64,000 bases of DNA, taken from assembly GCF_000002985.6 (NCBI RefSeq), contig NC_003281.10, forward strand, positions 1 to 64,000, read 5' to 3'. The notes under the pieces are model-generated. The model searched no databases, was not told the origin of the DNA, and saw only the letters and a program-made list of their open reading frames with translations. This DNA comes from Caenorhabditis elegans (taxonomy: Eukaryota > Nematoda > Chromadorea > Rhabditida > Rhabditidae). Numbering within the stretch: position 1 is the first letter of the stretch; the number at the start of each line of letters is the position of its first letter. This document shows, one piece after another, positions 35,650 to 47,215 of the stretch. Both the position numbers and the translations under genes were made by a program.

Positions 35650-38314
35650 TCACCAATCTGGCAAAAGACTTGTTGATTTATTGGTACGGAGCTGTAAAAA
35701 GTACACATTGGAGTCACTACTTATATAATATAGGAATAAAATTACCCAGTAAGAATTGGCAGTCTTATATTCTGCGCAATCATCGATGGTCGATAGAACT
35801 GCTATCACTTGACGAGAGCGCGGAGGAACAACGTCGGCTATTAGAAGGGACCCTCGTGAAGATTGAACATTCATTGATTTAGAATTGTCAACTCTGAAAT
35901 AATAATTTCAGAGGCCTTACAAGGTAATCTAAACTTTCGAACTAACTTGACATGTAAGTACTTTTGTTCCATATAATTATCTACCATCGTGATCGATCCT
36001 CTAAACTTTTGGTTCAAAGTTCTGATGACAACTCCGTCAAGTTTAATATTTTGTACAACTCCTTCTTCAATTATTACACGATGCAACGACTCCAATCTCG
36101 TAAGAGGTGACATTGGAACACTTTCACCAAATATTGGAAAACGTGTGTGCACAATTATATTCACCACGCCTGTTGTATTTGTCACTAAGGAGTGTGGACT
36201 GTGACAGACAACTTGATAGACTCCTCGTGGCAGGAAGAATTCGTCAATTGTAAAGTGATTGTCAGCGATCTCATAGGACATTTTTATTAATTCCCCAATA
36301 CGTCCATCTTCAGATATTTTGTGCACACAGACCATGAGATCAGTCTGGAACAACGTATTTTAAAGGAAAATTGTGACCTGTCCCGTTACGGTTTGATCTG
36401 CAAAAAATGCGGGCATATTTTTTCTAATGTGACGTCAGCACGTTCTTGTACCGAAATCTGGGAAATATTTTCAAATGACTCCAAATTTTCCCCTGATTCC
36501 GAATATCGATGTGAAAAAAATCAAAAAAAACTTCCCTGATTTTATATTTGAGCTTGAAATCGCGATTTTCATTTGGGTTTTTGGGTTACCCATGAGCTTT
36601 TTTAAATGCGCGCCGAAATAAATTATCCTTGGAGCGCATTTGCCTCATTTAATTTTGTCCAATTATTTTTACTTTTTTCAGTTTTTAAGATATTTCCATT
36701 CATTTTTGTGCAAAGAATATACTTTTCAAAAAAAATCCAATAATATAAGACACAAATGAATGAAAATAGGTGAAAAACTGAAAAAAAAAAGGAAAAATAA
36801 ATGGAGAAAATTAAATGAGGCAAATGCGCTCCAAGGATAATTTATTTGGGCGCGCATTTGAAAAATCTCATGGGAACGCAAATGAAAATCGTGGGAAATT
36901 TTTTTGAATTTTTTCACATAGATATTCGGAATCAGGGGAAAATTTGGAGTCAATTAAAAATATTTCCCAGGTTTCTCTTTCTCCCGCATATTTTGTAGAT
37001 CTGCGTAGATCAAAGCGAAACCGGCCTTTACACTGCAAAAGGTGATTCTTTTGCCGCGGCCGACACTTTTCGGGTTTCGCGCAGCACTATACAGAAGGCT
37101 AGGTAGGCTTGCATGGAACACGCACCAGATTATCTTCTTTGCTGAAGGATCCTTTTTGAAATGCCGTAACTGATACTTCACATAGCTGCTCGGTAATCAC
37201 AATCTGCAATGCTGAATCAGCATGGCGCCCAACTTCTTGTGTTGCACGAAGCTCACTCCAATCCATTCTCAGTTTACAAACAGTTACCGATGCGAACCGT
37301 TTGACGAAATCTTGTAAATCCATCCAAAATGCACCAGTCTCATCACTTCTTTTATCCAATAATGCGCGTTTCATGTCTATAGGCCACTCGAGCCACCCGT
37401 CCGACCATTTACCATTCCAAACAAATTGTCCCCACGGATTTCGAATTCGAAGTAATCGATGGCCTTGCTCATGAACGACATCTAGAATAGAATATGCATG
37501 ACTTGTTACTAATCCCAATGCTTTAAATTCCGCCTCAGCTTCTTCACTTTCAAATGGTCCACAATGGCAACACGTCAGAAATCCAGATTCTCTGAAACCA
37601 TAATTTTCCGATTGTTTTGGAAATTTGAAATTCGTAGAACACCACTCACTGTGAGCTGACCAATTGAGCCCAAAATGTGTCAACTTCTTCGTCGATTTTT
37701 AGAGTTTGAGGACACTTGTACCTCACACACGATGCTCCAGTGAGCATAGAGAGTCCTCTTGCTAACGATGCACCATGAAGTTTGGAATAGCTCCCCAGGA
37801 CTTTTGCCATAGCTTTCTCGATCAGTGGAACCCATAGTTGATTCCGACGGCCGACAGCTATAGCGATAGAGTTGGTGTTTCGATAGCAGGGGAAGAAATC
37901 ATCAACAATTATTACTTCCCATTTTCCTTCCACACATACTCTAAAATTACTGTAAATCATGATGAATTGAAGAATTCTACATACTTGACCTGATAAACTC
38001 CATGCTTCGAGTACTGCTTTTTCGGAATAATAGCATCAAGAACTTCTGGTTTCTCAGCAATCAGAGCCATTGCAGACAAGAGCCAGCAATCTCCAACTAG
38101 ATTACCTTGTTCAATGTCCGATGGTTGTGGATTATTGAACACAGACCATGCGCATGATGTTCCATCTTTTGTTCGGATTTGAGAGGGTCGAAGCCAGTGA
38201 AGGGAGTCGATAATTGAATTGTTACACTGAACTCCATTTGTTGTAGAAGGAAAAGTGCCAATTGACTTGAGGTTATGTCGAAAGCAAGGGTCAATGAAAG
38301 GAGAATTGAATAAC
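35650..38314 (-). CDS. Calpain cysteine protease, 5' end unresolved
   Basis: Six exons are supported by phase: 37987 to about 38314, 37650-37940, 37126-37591, 35962-36344, 35746-35893 and 35650-35691. The catalytic triad is complete: Cys in QGNLVGDCWLLSAMALIAEK, His in GLVTSHAYSILD, Asn in IRNPWGQFVWNGKWSDG. A C2-like region follows (VSVTAFQKGSFSKEDNL ... GVYQVVCHSPHSLVTNTTGV), then a further C-terminal domain with IADVVPPRSRQVIAVLST. There is no penta-EF-hand domain, as in atypical nematode calpains such as TRA-3. Calpains are calcium-activated cytosolic proteases that cut targets at limited sites. No in-frame ATG precedes the protease core: the frame stays open to 38406, and further 5' exons may lie upstream or the gene may be truncated. 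Intron 4 (36345-37125) holds nested mobile elements. Confidence 0.82.
36378..37024. mobile_element. Family P snap-back repeat split by an insertion
   Basis: The left half (CGGTTTGATCTGCAAAAAAT ... GTGACGTCAGCACG) ends near 36447, and the right half (CTTTCTCCCGCATATTTTGT ... GATCAAAGCGAAACCGG) resumes near 36971. Joined, they would resemble the copies at 26336 and 26521. The element lies in a calpain intron. Confidence 0.85.
36448..36970. mobile_element. MITE-like element nested inside the family P repeat
   Basis: GTACCGAAATCTGGGAAATA at the left and TCAATTAAAAATATTTCCCA at the right match the termini of the element at 2206-2651. Inner arms share GACTCCAAATTTTCCCCTGA and its complement. No coding capacity is seen. 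Confidence 0.85.
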
Positions 38315-38399
38315 CTTGAAAAAGTGTAAATTTGGTTAATGGCTTCAAACGGAAAATTTAAACTTCCCGTCACAACAATTTTTTCTTTTTTTTTCAGAT

Positions 38400-39110
38400 T
38401 ATTCAAATTTCCAGCCTAAATGTTTTCTGAAAACTTGAATTTCCCGCCAAATTTTATTCCCTAGAAAATTTGGCTTTCCCCTCAAAAATTTTTTTCAGAA
38501 AGTTTGAATTTCCCGCCAAAAATTTTATCTGAGAAAATTTTAGATTCCAGCCAAAAAAGTTTTTTTTTCAGAAAATTTGAGTTTCCCGCAAATTTTTTTC
38601 CAGTAAATTTGAATTTCCCGCCAAAATTTGTTTCAGAAAATTTGAATTTCCCGCCATCTATTATTTCCTAGATAATTCGACTTTCCCCTCGAAATTTTAT
38701 CTCTAAAAATTTTAATTCCCCGTCCAATTTTTCTTAGAAAACTTGAATTTTCCGCCAAAAAAATTGTTCTCAGAAAATTGGAACTTCTCGTCAAAAATTG
38801 TTCTCTGAACATTCGAATTTCCAGCCAAATATTTTCCAGAAAATTTGAATTTCCCGCCGAAAATTTTTACTCAGAAAATTTGAGTTTCCACCAAAATTTG
38901 TTCTCCCATCAGAGCATAGGAATTTCCCGCCAAACATTTTTTTTCTCCGAAGATTTTTATTTCCCGCCAAAAATTTTTCAAAGAAAATTTGAATTTTTCG
39001 CCAAAATTGTTTTTCTCCGAAAATTAGCTTTGTCCCTCAAAATTTTACTTCGGAAAATTCAAGCCTCGCTCAATTTCTTTTCACAAAAAATTTGAGTATC
39101 CTGCCAAAAT
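38400..39110. repeat. Tandem GAATTTCCCGCCAAAATTTT repeat
   Basis: Roughly 16 diverged units of 40-55 bases contain GAAAATTTGAATTTCCCGCC or close variants. Open frames within it are repeat artefacts. It lies directly upstream of the visible calpain coding part. Confidence 0.8.
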
Positions 39111-39228
39111 CTCGTAAATAATATTTGTAAATACGTTGTTTTAATTTAAATTTTTTATAAAAGATAAGTTTCCTAGTAGAAGCTTGCATCGAACTGATCA
39201 GGACAATTGCTCACAGTCCTGATAAAAT

Positions 39229-39462
39229 TCACGTGCTGAAATAAATTATCTCATCGTAGATCACGTCAGAATTATCCTGTGCCTGTTTCAAAGAGGGTGT
39301 AATTTGCAAGAACATAGTGTCTTTTTTGTTCGAGTAAATAGATTTTAAAAAAATTGTGTTTTTTGGAAACTTATAAGCATTTTTTCTACATTTAAACTGA
39401 GCAATTGCTCTATCATGTTCGGGGCTCAAGTTGGCAAATACGAGGTAAAATGAACTGTGCAT
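39229..39462 (-). other. Unassigned open frame, possibly a gene fragment
   Basis: A 77-residue frame (HSSFYLVFANLSPEHDRAIA at its start) has a balanced composition unlike nearby low-complexity frames, and ends in a TGA. It stays open a further 10 codons upstream, to a TAA. I recognise no family, and no clear splice sites join it to the calpain gene. It may be an exon of an undetected gene or a decayed coding fragment. Confidence 0.25.
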
Positions 39463-40654
39463 CTTCCCCAGTGGTTTCTCAAGTTTTTTGAAGAGTTAAT
39501 AGTTGGGCTAGGAAGAGCAAACTTTGTGGAAACGTGAGTTTATGTAAAAACGAAAAATCTGAAAATTAGCAATAAAATTCCATTTTTAAATCAAATGCTG
39601 TTTTAGGCCGAAATTTTCAATTCTCCGATTTTGTTTTTTTTTTTAGTTTTCATTTCCGGCAATCGGCACTAATTTCTACAGCCGGAATAGCCTAATGATC
39701 CGCAACCATGTTGACATGTACACCTAGCCCATTAGTTAGCCCCCCCCCCCTCCATACACCTGGCGGCCTTCCCAGGGAACACCACCCCGCAAATTGCGCT
39801 GACCCTCCTCTCACCGATCATTTTCCACCCCAACCGATAATTATGGCTGACGAGAGAAGACATCATAAAATTGGAAGCGGAAGGACGTTTTGAGATGTTT
39901 TGGGATTTGAATTAAGGGAGGTATATTGGAGAAATTCCTATGAAACAAAAGAATTTTTAGCGCTTAAATTTCAGAGTTTCCGAGTCTAGATGGAATATTG
40001 GAGCGATGGACTTTAATTTTTTTTTAATTCCAGAGTTTTTTGAAAACATCTGAAAATTTTTTAGAAATGTTTGATTATTTTCAAACTTTTCTACAAACTT
40101 CCTGAATTATTCTAAAATATTCTGTAATTTTCTAGAATCCTCCGAAATTTATACAAACTTTTTTTTTGATTCACAAGAAGGTATGAGAGTATTTGGAGTT
40201 CTCTAAATTTTCCTCAAGGTTCTGGAACTTTTCGAATTTGAAAATAATTTTCCAGAAGGTTCTAGAGTCTTTCGGACTTTTTTTTGAACTTTCTGGAATT
40301 TTCTAAAATTTTCTGAATTTTTTAAAACTTTTATAAAGCTTCTAAAATGCTCAGGAGTTTATTCGGAACTTTCAGCATTTTTAAAGACTTTTCTAGAAGG
40401 TTCTAGAACCTTTTGGAATTTTTGAACTTTCTGGAATTTTTGGATTTTTTTTTGGAACTTTCTAGAATTTTCTCCAATTTTCGGAACTTTTTGAATTTGT
40501 TCTAAACATTTCTAGAATTTTGTAATATTCCATAGGATTTTCTGTAGTTTTCCGGATTTTTTTTTCAAATTTTTTAAAACGTCTGAAATTACAAAAAAAA
40601 GGTCAAACCAAATCCCTGAAAAATCTGAAAATACCTGTAAGCACTGGAAACTGA

Positions 40655-40695
40655 CTCTAAGCCTAAACTCTAAGCCCTAAACCCTAAACCTCATA
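40655..40695. repeat. Degenerate telomere-like tract
   Basis: CTCTAAGCCTAAACTCTAAG and CCCTAAACCCTAAACCTC contain one exact CCTAA(A) register after another, but only one true AAGCCTAA hexamer step. It resembles an internal telomeric sequence that has drifted. Confidence 0.4.
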
Positions 40696-40967
40696 TTTTT
40701 ACCTAGCCTTTCTGGTTTCTGATCCTATCTCTACGCTGATGTCTAGCCGAAAAACAAGGAAGAAAAGTGAAAGCCCTTCCTCTGCCTGCGTCTCTTCAAG
40801 TCATGGATATGTAGTGATACTGATAGAGTGATAGTGTATAAATTTACACTAAAAGTTAGTTAACAAGACGGCGGAGGTATGAAAAAAAGTTGCATGAAAT
40901 GTAACAATGTTAGTCTTATATAAATTTGATTAGGAAAAAACTTCTGGATTGTAACATTTGTTAGGAG

Positions 40968-40974
40968 TATAAAA
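40968..40974 (+). promoter_or_regulatory. TATA box of the collagen gene
   Basis: TATAAAA lies 89 bases before the collagen ATG in GAGTATAAAAGGACAG, a strong match to a TATA element. Cuticle collagen genes commonly carry one. Confidence 0.7.
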
Positions 40975-41062
40975 GGACAGAAGGTTAGAGGTAGAGGCAT
41001 CAGTTCTTCAATTTTGGCTTCTTCAGCTTCTACTTCCACTCTCAAATCTTCGTTTTTTCAGA

Positions 41063-41971
41063 ATGTCCTCCAACACTATCCTTATCGGTACCCAGGTGAT
41101 CCTCTCCACCGCTATCCTTGGCTCCCTGCTCTACGCCGGTGTCCTCTACTCGGAAATCAACGAGCTTCGTGATGACGTCCTGCAGGATATGCACTCGTTC
41201 CGCGGCCTTGCCAATGATGCCTGGAGATCCATGGTTCAGGCGAATGCTCCAGTTAACGGAGGAGCACTCCCAGATTTTGGAAGCATTTTCACTAGAGCTA
41301 AGCGTTCGGGATCCTGCAACTGTGGCCCACAGCCTAGCAACTGCCCAGCCGGACCACCAGGACCACCGGGAGCCCCAGGAGATGCTGGACTTGATGGAGA
41401 GAATGGACAAGCTGGACCAAATGGACAGGATGGAGCTGGTCAGGGATCATCCCAACAGCCAAGTGAATGCATTACCTGCCCAGCTGGAGCCCCAGGACCA
41501 CAAGGACCAGACGGACCAGCCGGTGCCCCAGGAGCTGATGGACAAGCCGGATCCCCAGGTGCTCCAGGACAGGATGGACAGCCAGGAGGCCCAGGAGCAC
41601 AGGGAGACGCTGGAGCCCCAGGAAATGACGGTACCCCAGGACAAGACGGAGCTCCAGGACAGAACGGACAGCGTGGAAACGGAGCCGCCGGGGCACCAGG
41701 ACCACAAGGACCAGCAGGAAACGCAGGACAAGCTGGACAACCAGGAGCCGACGGACAGCCAGGAGCTCAAGGATCCGCCGGAATCGCCGGAGCACCAGGA
41801 CAGCCAGGAAAAGCCGGAGAAGACGGAGAGGCTGGAGAGAACGGTACCGATGGAGAGCCAGGAACTGATGCCGAGTACTGCCAGTGCCCACCGAGAACTG
41901 GTGCCATCGAGGTCGAGCCAGCCACCCAGGAGGAGGGATACAAGAGAAGAAAGTACAGATTCTCCAACTAA
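41063..41971 (+). CDS. col-88: Cuticle collagen
   Basis: A single open exon encodes 302 residues. Residues 5-30 form a hydrophobic N-terminal segment (TILIGTQVILSTAILGSLLY), and a homology-box region follows (residues 31-60). A furin-like site, RAKR, is at about 79-82. The Cys-rich SGSCNCGPQPSNC precedes two Gly-X-Y blocks, interrupted by ECITCPAG and closed by AEYCQCPPRTG. This is the standard layout of nematode cuticle collagens, which are secreted by the hypodermis, processed and cross-linked into the cuticle. The codon bias is strong (GGA glycine, CCA proline), as in highly expressed worm genes. The ATG directly follows GTTTTTTCAG|A, a likely trans-splice acceptor. The symbol rests on remembered map position and is tentative. 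Confidence 0.93.
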   Translation: MSSNTILIGTQVILSTAILGSLLYAGVLYSEINELRDDVLQDMHSFRGLANDAWRSMVQANAPVNGGALPDFGSIFTRAKRSGSCNCGPQPSNCPAGPPGPPGAPGDAGLDGENGQAGPNGQDGAGQGSSQQPSECITCPAGAPGPQGPDGPAGAPGADGQAGSPGAPGQDGQPGGPGAQGDAGAPGNDGTPGQDGAPGQNGQRGNGAAGAPGPQGPAGNAGQAGQPGADGQPGAQGSAGIAGAPGQPGKAGEDGEAGENGTDGEPGTDAEYCQCPPRTGAIEVEPATQEEGYKRRKYRFSN

Positions 41972-41999
41972 TTTTAAGTTTTTGAACGTGATTTTTGTA

Positions 42000-42005
42000 A
42001 ATAAA
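42000..42005 (+). terminator. Poly(A) signal of the collagen gene
   Basis: AATAAA occurs 29 bases after the collagen stop codon. Confidence 0.75.
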
Positions 42006-42679
42006 GAACATTTCGCTAAGCATTTGAAATTGTTAGTGTGAACTGAAATGAAGTTATAACCCTATAGGTGCGCCAGAACCACAAGGAACCCAGGACCTGG
42101 ATTCTATAGAGCCCTCCATACTTCCTACGCTTCAGTGAATTTCAGTTCAACTTTGGACAGATAACTCTGAATTTCCAAGCCATGAGCTCAACCAGCGGAG
42201 CCCCACTAAATGTCATTGCGTGTATATCATCAAGCTCATCACCCCCCGCGCGGACCCCTACTCGATTACATCAGACTTGATAATGGGGTCTTAAGACACA
42301 CACAAAAGCTATTCCGGAATCTTCTACTTACTTGAGAAAAGACACAAAAAAAACTTGAGGCCATGTCACGTCCGGGGTGGAGTGATGGTGGACCACCACC
42401 AACACATATTTCAATTGTTTTCGAGATATATGAAGTGGGCAGTGACAAGTTTTTCAAGGAACTAGGGGTTATTTTTGGTTGGAGCCCACTCGTCTGGTCA
42501 TTTTGATGAGCTCAGCCGGATTTGATGTCATTTTTCATAAGTTTTGCGCATTATGTTGAACTTTGAGGCAGATTTTTATGTTTTGCAAAGAAAATCCAGT
42601 TTTTGACGAGGAAATTAGTATGCTTCTCTTGTTTTGAGCTTATCTGTGCGCTACGTATTCTGTGTCTACTTGTTCCTGA

Positions 42680-43260
42680 ACTTCAGGATTCCAGGACCCC
42701 AGGACCCCAGGACCACGGACTCCGAACTCCGGACTCCGGACCCCGGACTCCGGACTCCGGACTAGAATTCTGGTCCCGATCCCAAAAGTCGGGTCTGAGC
42801 CTCGGACTTTTAGCCAGAACCTTGGGTGGTCACATTTTGCACTTTTTCTGGAACTTTTCAAGGACCCCAGGGCCCCAGGACCCGGGACCCCACGATCCCA
42901 GGACCCCACGACCCCACGACCCCAGGACCACGGACTCCGGATTCCAAACTCCGGACCCCGGACTCCGCACCCCGGACTAGAACTCTGGTCCCGAGCCCAA
43001 GTCGGGTCTTAATCTCGAATTTTCAGCCAGAACCTTGGGTGGTCACTTTTGCATTTTTTCTTGAACTTTTCAAGAACCCCAGGACCCCAGGACCACGGAC
43101 TTTGGATGCCGGGCTTCGGATTCTGGACTCCGGACCCCGGACTAGAATTTTGGTCCCGATCCCAAAAGTCGGGCCTGATTCTTGAATTTTTAGCCAGAAC
43201 CTTGGGTGGTCATTTTTGCACTTTTTCTTGAACTTTTCAAGGACCCCAGGACCCCAGAAC
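42680..43260. repeat. GC-rich nested tandem repeat
   Basis: Three and a half units of about 180-190 bases are present. Each contains runs of CCAGGACCCCAGGACC and GGACTCCGGACCCCGGACTC, followed by a conserved segment with CCAGAACCTTGGGTGGTCA and TTGAACTTTTCAAGGACC. Small 8-10 base repeats sit inside the larger unit. Open frames here are rich in Gly, Pro, Arg and Asp and are repeat artefacts. Confidence 0.88.
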
Positions 43261-45014
43261 CCTGGGTCAAGGCCCTCGACTCTAGACTCTACTTCTCTAT
43301 CCTATTACCGCCCGGCTTTACCCCCCAACAAGCATAATTTATGACGTAGTTAATTATTTTTTATACACTTTTACGTACACTATCAATACACAACAATGTG
43401 TGCGGGGGGTGCGCTACGTGCGAAATTAAAAGTTCATACTATAATTTATTCCTGGAGAAAAAAAAACTACCCTAGAACAGGTGCCAAACGTACTTTTGAG
43501 CAAGTTAACTTCCTGTGTGATTGTTTTTTTCTGATATCATCCAACAAATTTTAGCTCAGTCTTACGTGATTCCCCAGATTTTTTTCAGTAATTTTTCTGC
43601 TGAAAAAAAATAGTTTTTAGGCTTATTAGCTGTCATATTACGCTAAATTTGAAGCATTGTCACTTTTTTGGCGTCTTTTGTTTTCAGACCTCATTAGGAA
43701 GTGACTAACAATGTTTGACAGGGTCTGGCTTGGTATTATGACTTTTACCAGCGCTGTTTTGTAATGAATTCTGAATAGTCTGAGTTTGTTTTTGGTCTAG
43801 TTGCCAAGACAAGTTTTTACTTCAACATTTCGATTTTTGTAAATCTTCATAGCTGTAAATCTATAAAGCTTTATGAAATTGCTGAGGATTGATTTTTAGC
43901 AATTTTTAGATAGTTTTGGCCTGAAATTCAGAATTGCCCTTCAAAATTTAGTTTCGACAGGCCGTTTTTTTAAGATTTTCCACCTGCTTTCCCCTATTTT
44001 AAAATCAACCTTTGGCCTGAAAACCAGGCTTCAAAGCTTTAAAGATGTCTTGGATTTTTCCCGAATATTCAAATTTTCATAGATCAACAACCCGGCGACC
44101 TTATTTTAACTAAATTTTTTGTGTAATTCCTTCCCCGAACAGAGCATTGAGCTGCTCTTTTTTGGCAAAAATTGGAAGAAATTAAATTTAAATTGGATTT
44201 TGTTTGATCCCTTCATGATTTCACTTTTTTTTTTGGTTTTTCCAATTTTTTTTTAATTTCTGATCCGATCAGAACTAGTTTTGAGTTGATTAGATTTCCA
44301 TTGCAATTTTCTTGAAATTTTTTGGATTTTTGAGAAATCAGTCTGAAAATGAGCTGAAATTTCTTCGAAATACCTGAAAAAATTTTGAAGCATACGCAAT
44401 TGTCTGGAAAAAATTTCGAAACTGTCTGCATTACTTTGTCTACAATTTCCATGAAAATGACGATTTTTTAAATATCTGAAAATTTTGGAAACACGCCTAA
44501 GTTGCTCTGTATTTTTTGGCAATTATCTGGAAATTTTTAAATTTCTGTACTAATTTTTTTATTAACTCACAGTTCAAAAGTACGTCAAAAAATTAAGTGC
44601 TCGTGCTCACGGAGCCATGCCTCCAGGCTCGTGAAAATGATCTCATTTTTGCAGGTGAAAATTTGTTTTTACTTTTCTTCAAGAAAATTATTTTTTTATG
44701 TTTTTTTTTTTCAAAATTCCACAGTATTAAATTAGTATAGTGTGAGAAAAATTCTGGAATAGTTGTAAAATGTTCTGGGAAATTCAGTAATTTGTGGCAA
44801 AACAACATAATTTTCGAACTTTTGCGGTGTTTTCTATCTGGAAATTGAATAATTCATGACGTTTTTATTGGATTTTAAAAGTGAAAGAAGTGCAAAAAAA
44901 GGGCATTAAGCATACTAGTTTATGGAAAATATTTACTAACAATAGAAATATCTGACGAATTTTCTGGATTTTTGAGAAAATTGGAATCAAATTTTTGAAA
45001 TTTTGTTAACATTT

Positions 45015-45290
45015 TACTGAAAAATTGCAAAACTCAAAATTCTACACATTTCTCTCCAAAAAGAAAAATCTTTCTAGTTCTTTTCTCTGCAGAGTTATGC
45101 ACCTTTAAAGTTTTGATGGTGAGAGAGCGTGCAGGAGGGGGAGACGTAGACGACGAGAGCGCGCTGCGTCACCCCTCTCCCCACGCTCTCTCACTATTAA
45201 CACTTTAAAGGTGCTTAACTCTGCAGTAAGTAGAAATTTTTCAAGTTTGAAAACTACCAGAATGTGTAGAATTTTAAGCTCTATCGTTTG
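45015..45290. repeat. GA-rich palindrome (family A), copy 12
   Basis: GTGAGAGAGCGTGCAGGAGG is mirrored by CCCCACGCTCTCTCACTATT around GACGACGAGAGCGCGC. Confidence 0.88.
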
Positions 45291-45764
45291 ATAACCAATC
45301 ATTTTCCGAAAAACTTTTTAGTTTTTAAGATATCTTTGGTTTTTCACCGCAATAACTTGAAACATCACATTTCATGGTTCAAAAACCGCATTTCTTTCCA
45401 CTTCCTAACAATTTTTGGCCGGTGATGTCTGCTAAAAGGCCACTTGTCATAGATATCTATAAATTATGATATCTCTTTTGCAATTTATATTCATAGTTCA
45501 GCGAGCAACTTTGTGCTCTTTTTCGTCATTTTTTGGAAATTTCCACCTAAAATTGTTCGTGACATTTGCGCTAAATTGGAAGTGCAGAAAGGCGTGAAAA
45601 AATTTACTTGCGTTCGAAAAAATAATTGAATGGGCGGAGCAATGTCTGGACACCCCCAGGCTTGCAGAAATGTACAAATAAATTTTGTTTATCGGAAATT
45701 CCATATCATTTTTTTTTTAATTTTCAGAGTTAGCAAATTTTTATTTAAAAACAATATATGTAAA

Positions 45765-46025
45765 AACTGTAGAGCATGAAATTCTACAAATTTTATTAGT
45801 TGGCAGCTTTTTAATAGCTCTCCTCCCCGCAGAGTTATGCGCCTTTGAAGATTTAAGGACGAGAGAGCGTGAAGGAGGGGGAGACGCAGACAACGAGAGC
45901 GCACTGCGTCTCCCCCTCATCCACACTCTCTCTCCCTTTAAACTTTAAAGGCGCATAACTCTGCAGCGAGTAGAGATATCAAAACGTTGAAAACTAACAA
46001 AATGTATAGAATTTTGAGTTCTACT
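45765..46025. repeat. GA-rich palindrome (family A), copy 13
   Basis: GACGAGAGAGCGTGAAGGAG is mirrored by CATCCACACTCTCTCTCCCT. Its outer arms CTCCCCGCAGAGTTATGCGC and CGCATAACTCTGCAGCGAG pair well. Confidence 0.88.
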
Positions 46026-46329
46026 ACTTTAGTCTTTGAAATAGTTTTAAATTTTTAGGAAAGGCTGATTTGTTTTGCCAAATTTTAAGATCAAAAATTA
46101 TTCCTTTTGATCTTACATTCCTGCGTTTCCCCATCACTTATTTATCACCTGATATCACCTGTTTTCGCACTTTCCTCCATTTTAAGTGTAGACCATATAA
46201 TTTTCCATTCGAGCTGATATTTAAGCATCAATATATCAACAATTGTGGTTATTCTGGAACAAATTTTCAGCTGAGATCTAAGATTATGCTGTTAAATTTC
46301 AAAAACTAGGAGCTTGATCTAAAATCTGT

Positions 46330-46605
46330 AAACTGAAAAAATGAAGGGCTGAAAATTTCACAAATTTTTCCAGTTGACTACTTATTTCTAGTTCTTCTCC
46401 CTGCAGAGTTATGCACTTTTAACAGATAGCAGGGGAAGTAGTGTGGGAAGAGGAGAGACGCAGACAGCGAGAGGGCGCTGCGTCTCCCCCTCCCCACGCT
46501 CTCTCGTCCTCTGAAGTTTGAAGGCGCGTAACTCTGTAGTGAGTGGAGATATCGAAAAGTTGTACATTAACAAATTGTGTAAAATTTTGAGCTCTTTTAA
46601 CTGTT
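46330..46605. repeat. GA-rich palindrome (family A), copy 14
   Basis: GTAGTGTGGGAAGAGGAGAG is mirrored by CCCCCTCCCCACGCTCTCTC. Confidence 0.85.
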
Positions 46606-46944
46606 AGTTGATAAAATTTTTCTAGATGCCAAGGTTGTGAAGATATTTCGGTTTTTTCGTTCGCAATATCTCAAAATCAATGGTTTTTAATAGTTCTCAA
46701 GCTTTCAATTGCTCTAGAAACTTTCAGCAAATAATTCTAGACATCCCAACAAACCTACACACGGATAGAGGGGCTTCTCCCTAGGTCACTACTACCCCCG
46801 TTTGATTTAATCTCCTCCCGCCGCCGTTGCTTTCGTAATGTTTCCTTTTTGTGCTGTGAAAACGTCATTTTCTAAAAATTTGTCAAGGAATTTAATTGAA
46901 TTTTTTATGTTCCTCCACCCACTTTTTTTAATTGTTCCTAACTA

Positions 46945-47215
46945 TAAGTTGTAGAGCTAAAAATTCTACACATTTTATGAAAAAAAAGTTCCCTCAAAAC
47001 TCGGTTCCACGCAAAGATATGAGCCTTTTAAGTTCGAGGCGCGAAAGAGCGTGGGGTGAGGGGAGACGCAGCGCGCTCTCGTCGTCTGCGTCTCCCCCAC
47101 CCGTACGCTCTCTCTCTCTCCAAAGTGACAGAGCGCATAGCTCGGTAGGGAATAGGTCTGTTGAAAAATTTTCAACTATTAAAATGTGCAAAATTTGAAG
47201 CTCTTCAAAATGCGA
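46945..47215. repeat. GA-rich palindrome (family A), copy 15
   Basis: GCGAAAGAGCGTGGGGTGAG is mirrored by CCCCCACCCGTACGCTCTCT. Confidence 0.85.

Larger units (their letters stand above)
39463..41062. other. Intergenic region upstream of the collagen gene
   Basis: Contents: a C-rich tract near 39741-39750, a stretch of TTCTAGAATTTTCTGGAA-like words from 40020 to 40600, and a degenerate telomere-like run at about 40655-40695. The last 100 bases hold the collagen promoter. No gene is visible. Confidence 0.6.

Noticed and set aside
37957..38406. Calpain start at the upstream end of the open frame (38406)
   Set aside because: It would begin at a non-ATG codon in AT-rich DNA; the segment before the protease core shows no calpain similarity.
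41118..42041. 307-residue frame and several minus-strand frames overlapping the collagen
   Set aside because: Shadows of the Gly-X-Y coding repeat in other frames; only the frame from 41063 gives a family match.
42603..43231. Proline/arginine-rich frames of 60-125 residues
   Set aside because: Caused by the GGACTCCGG/CCAGGACC satellite; no stable frame across units.
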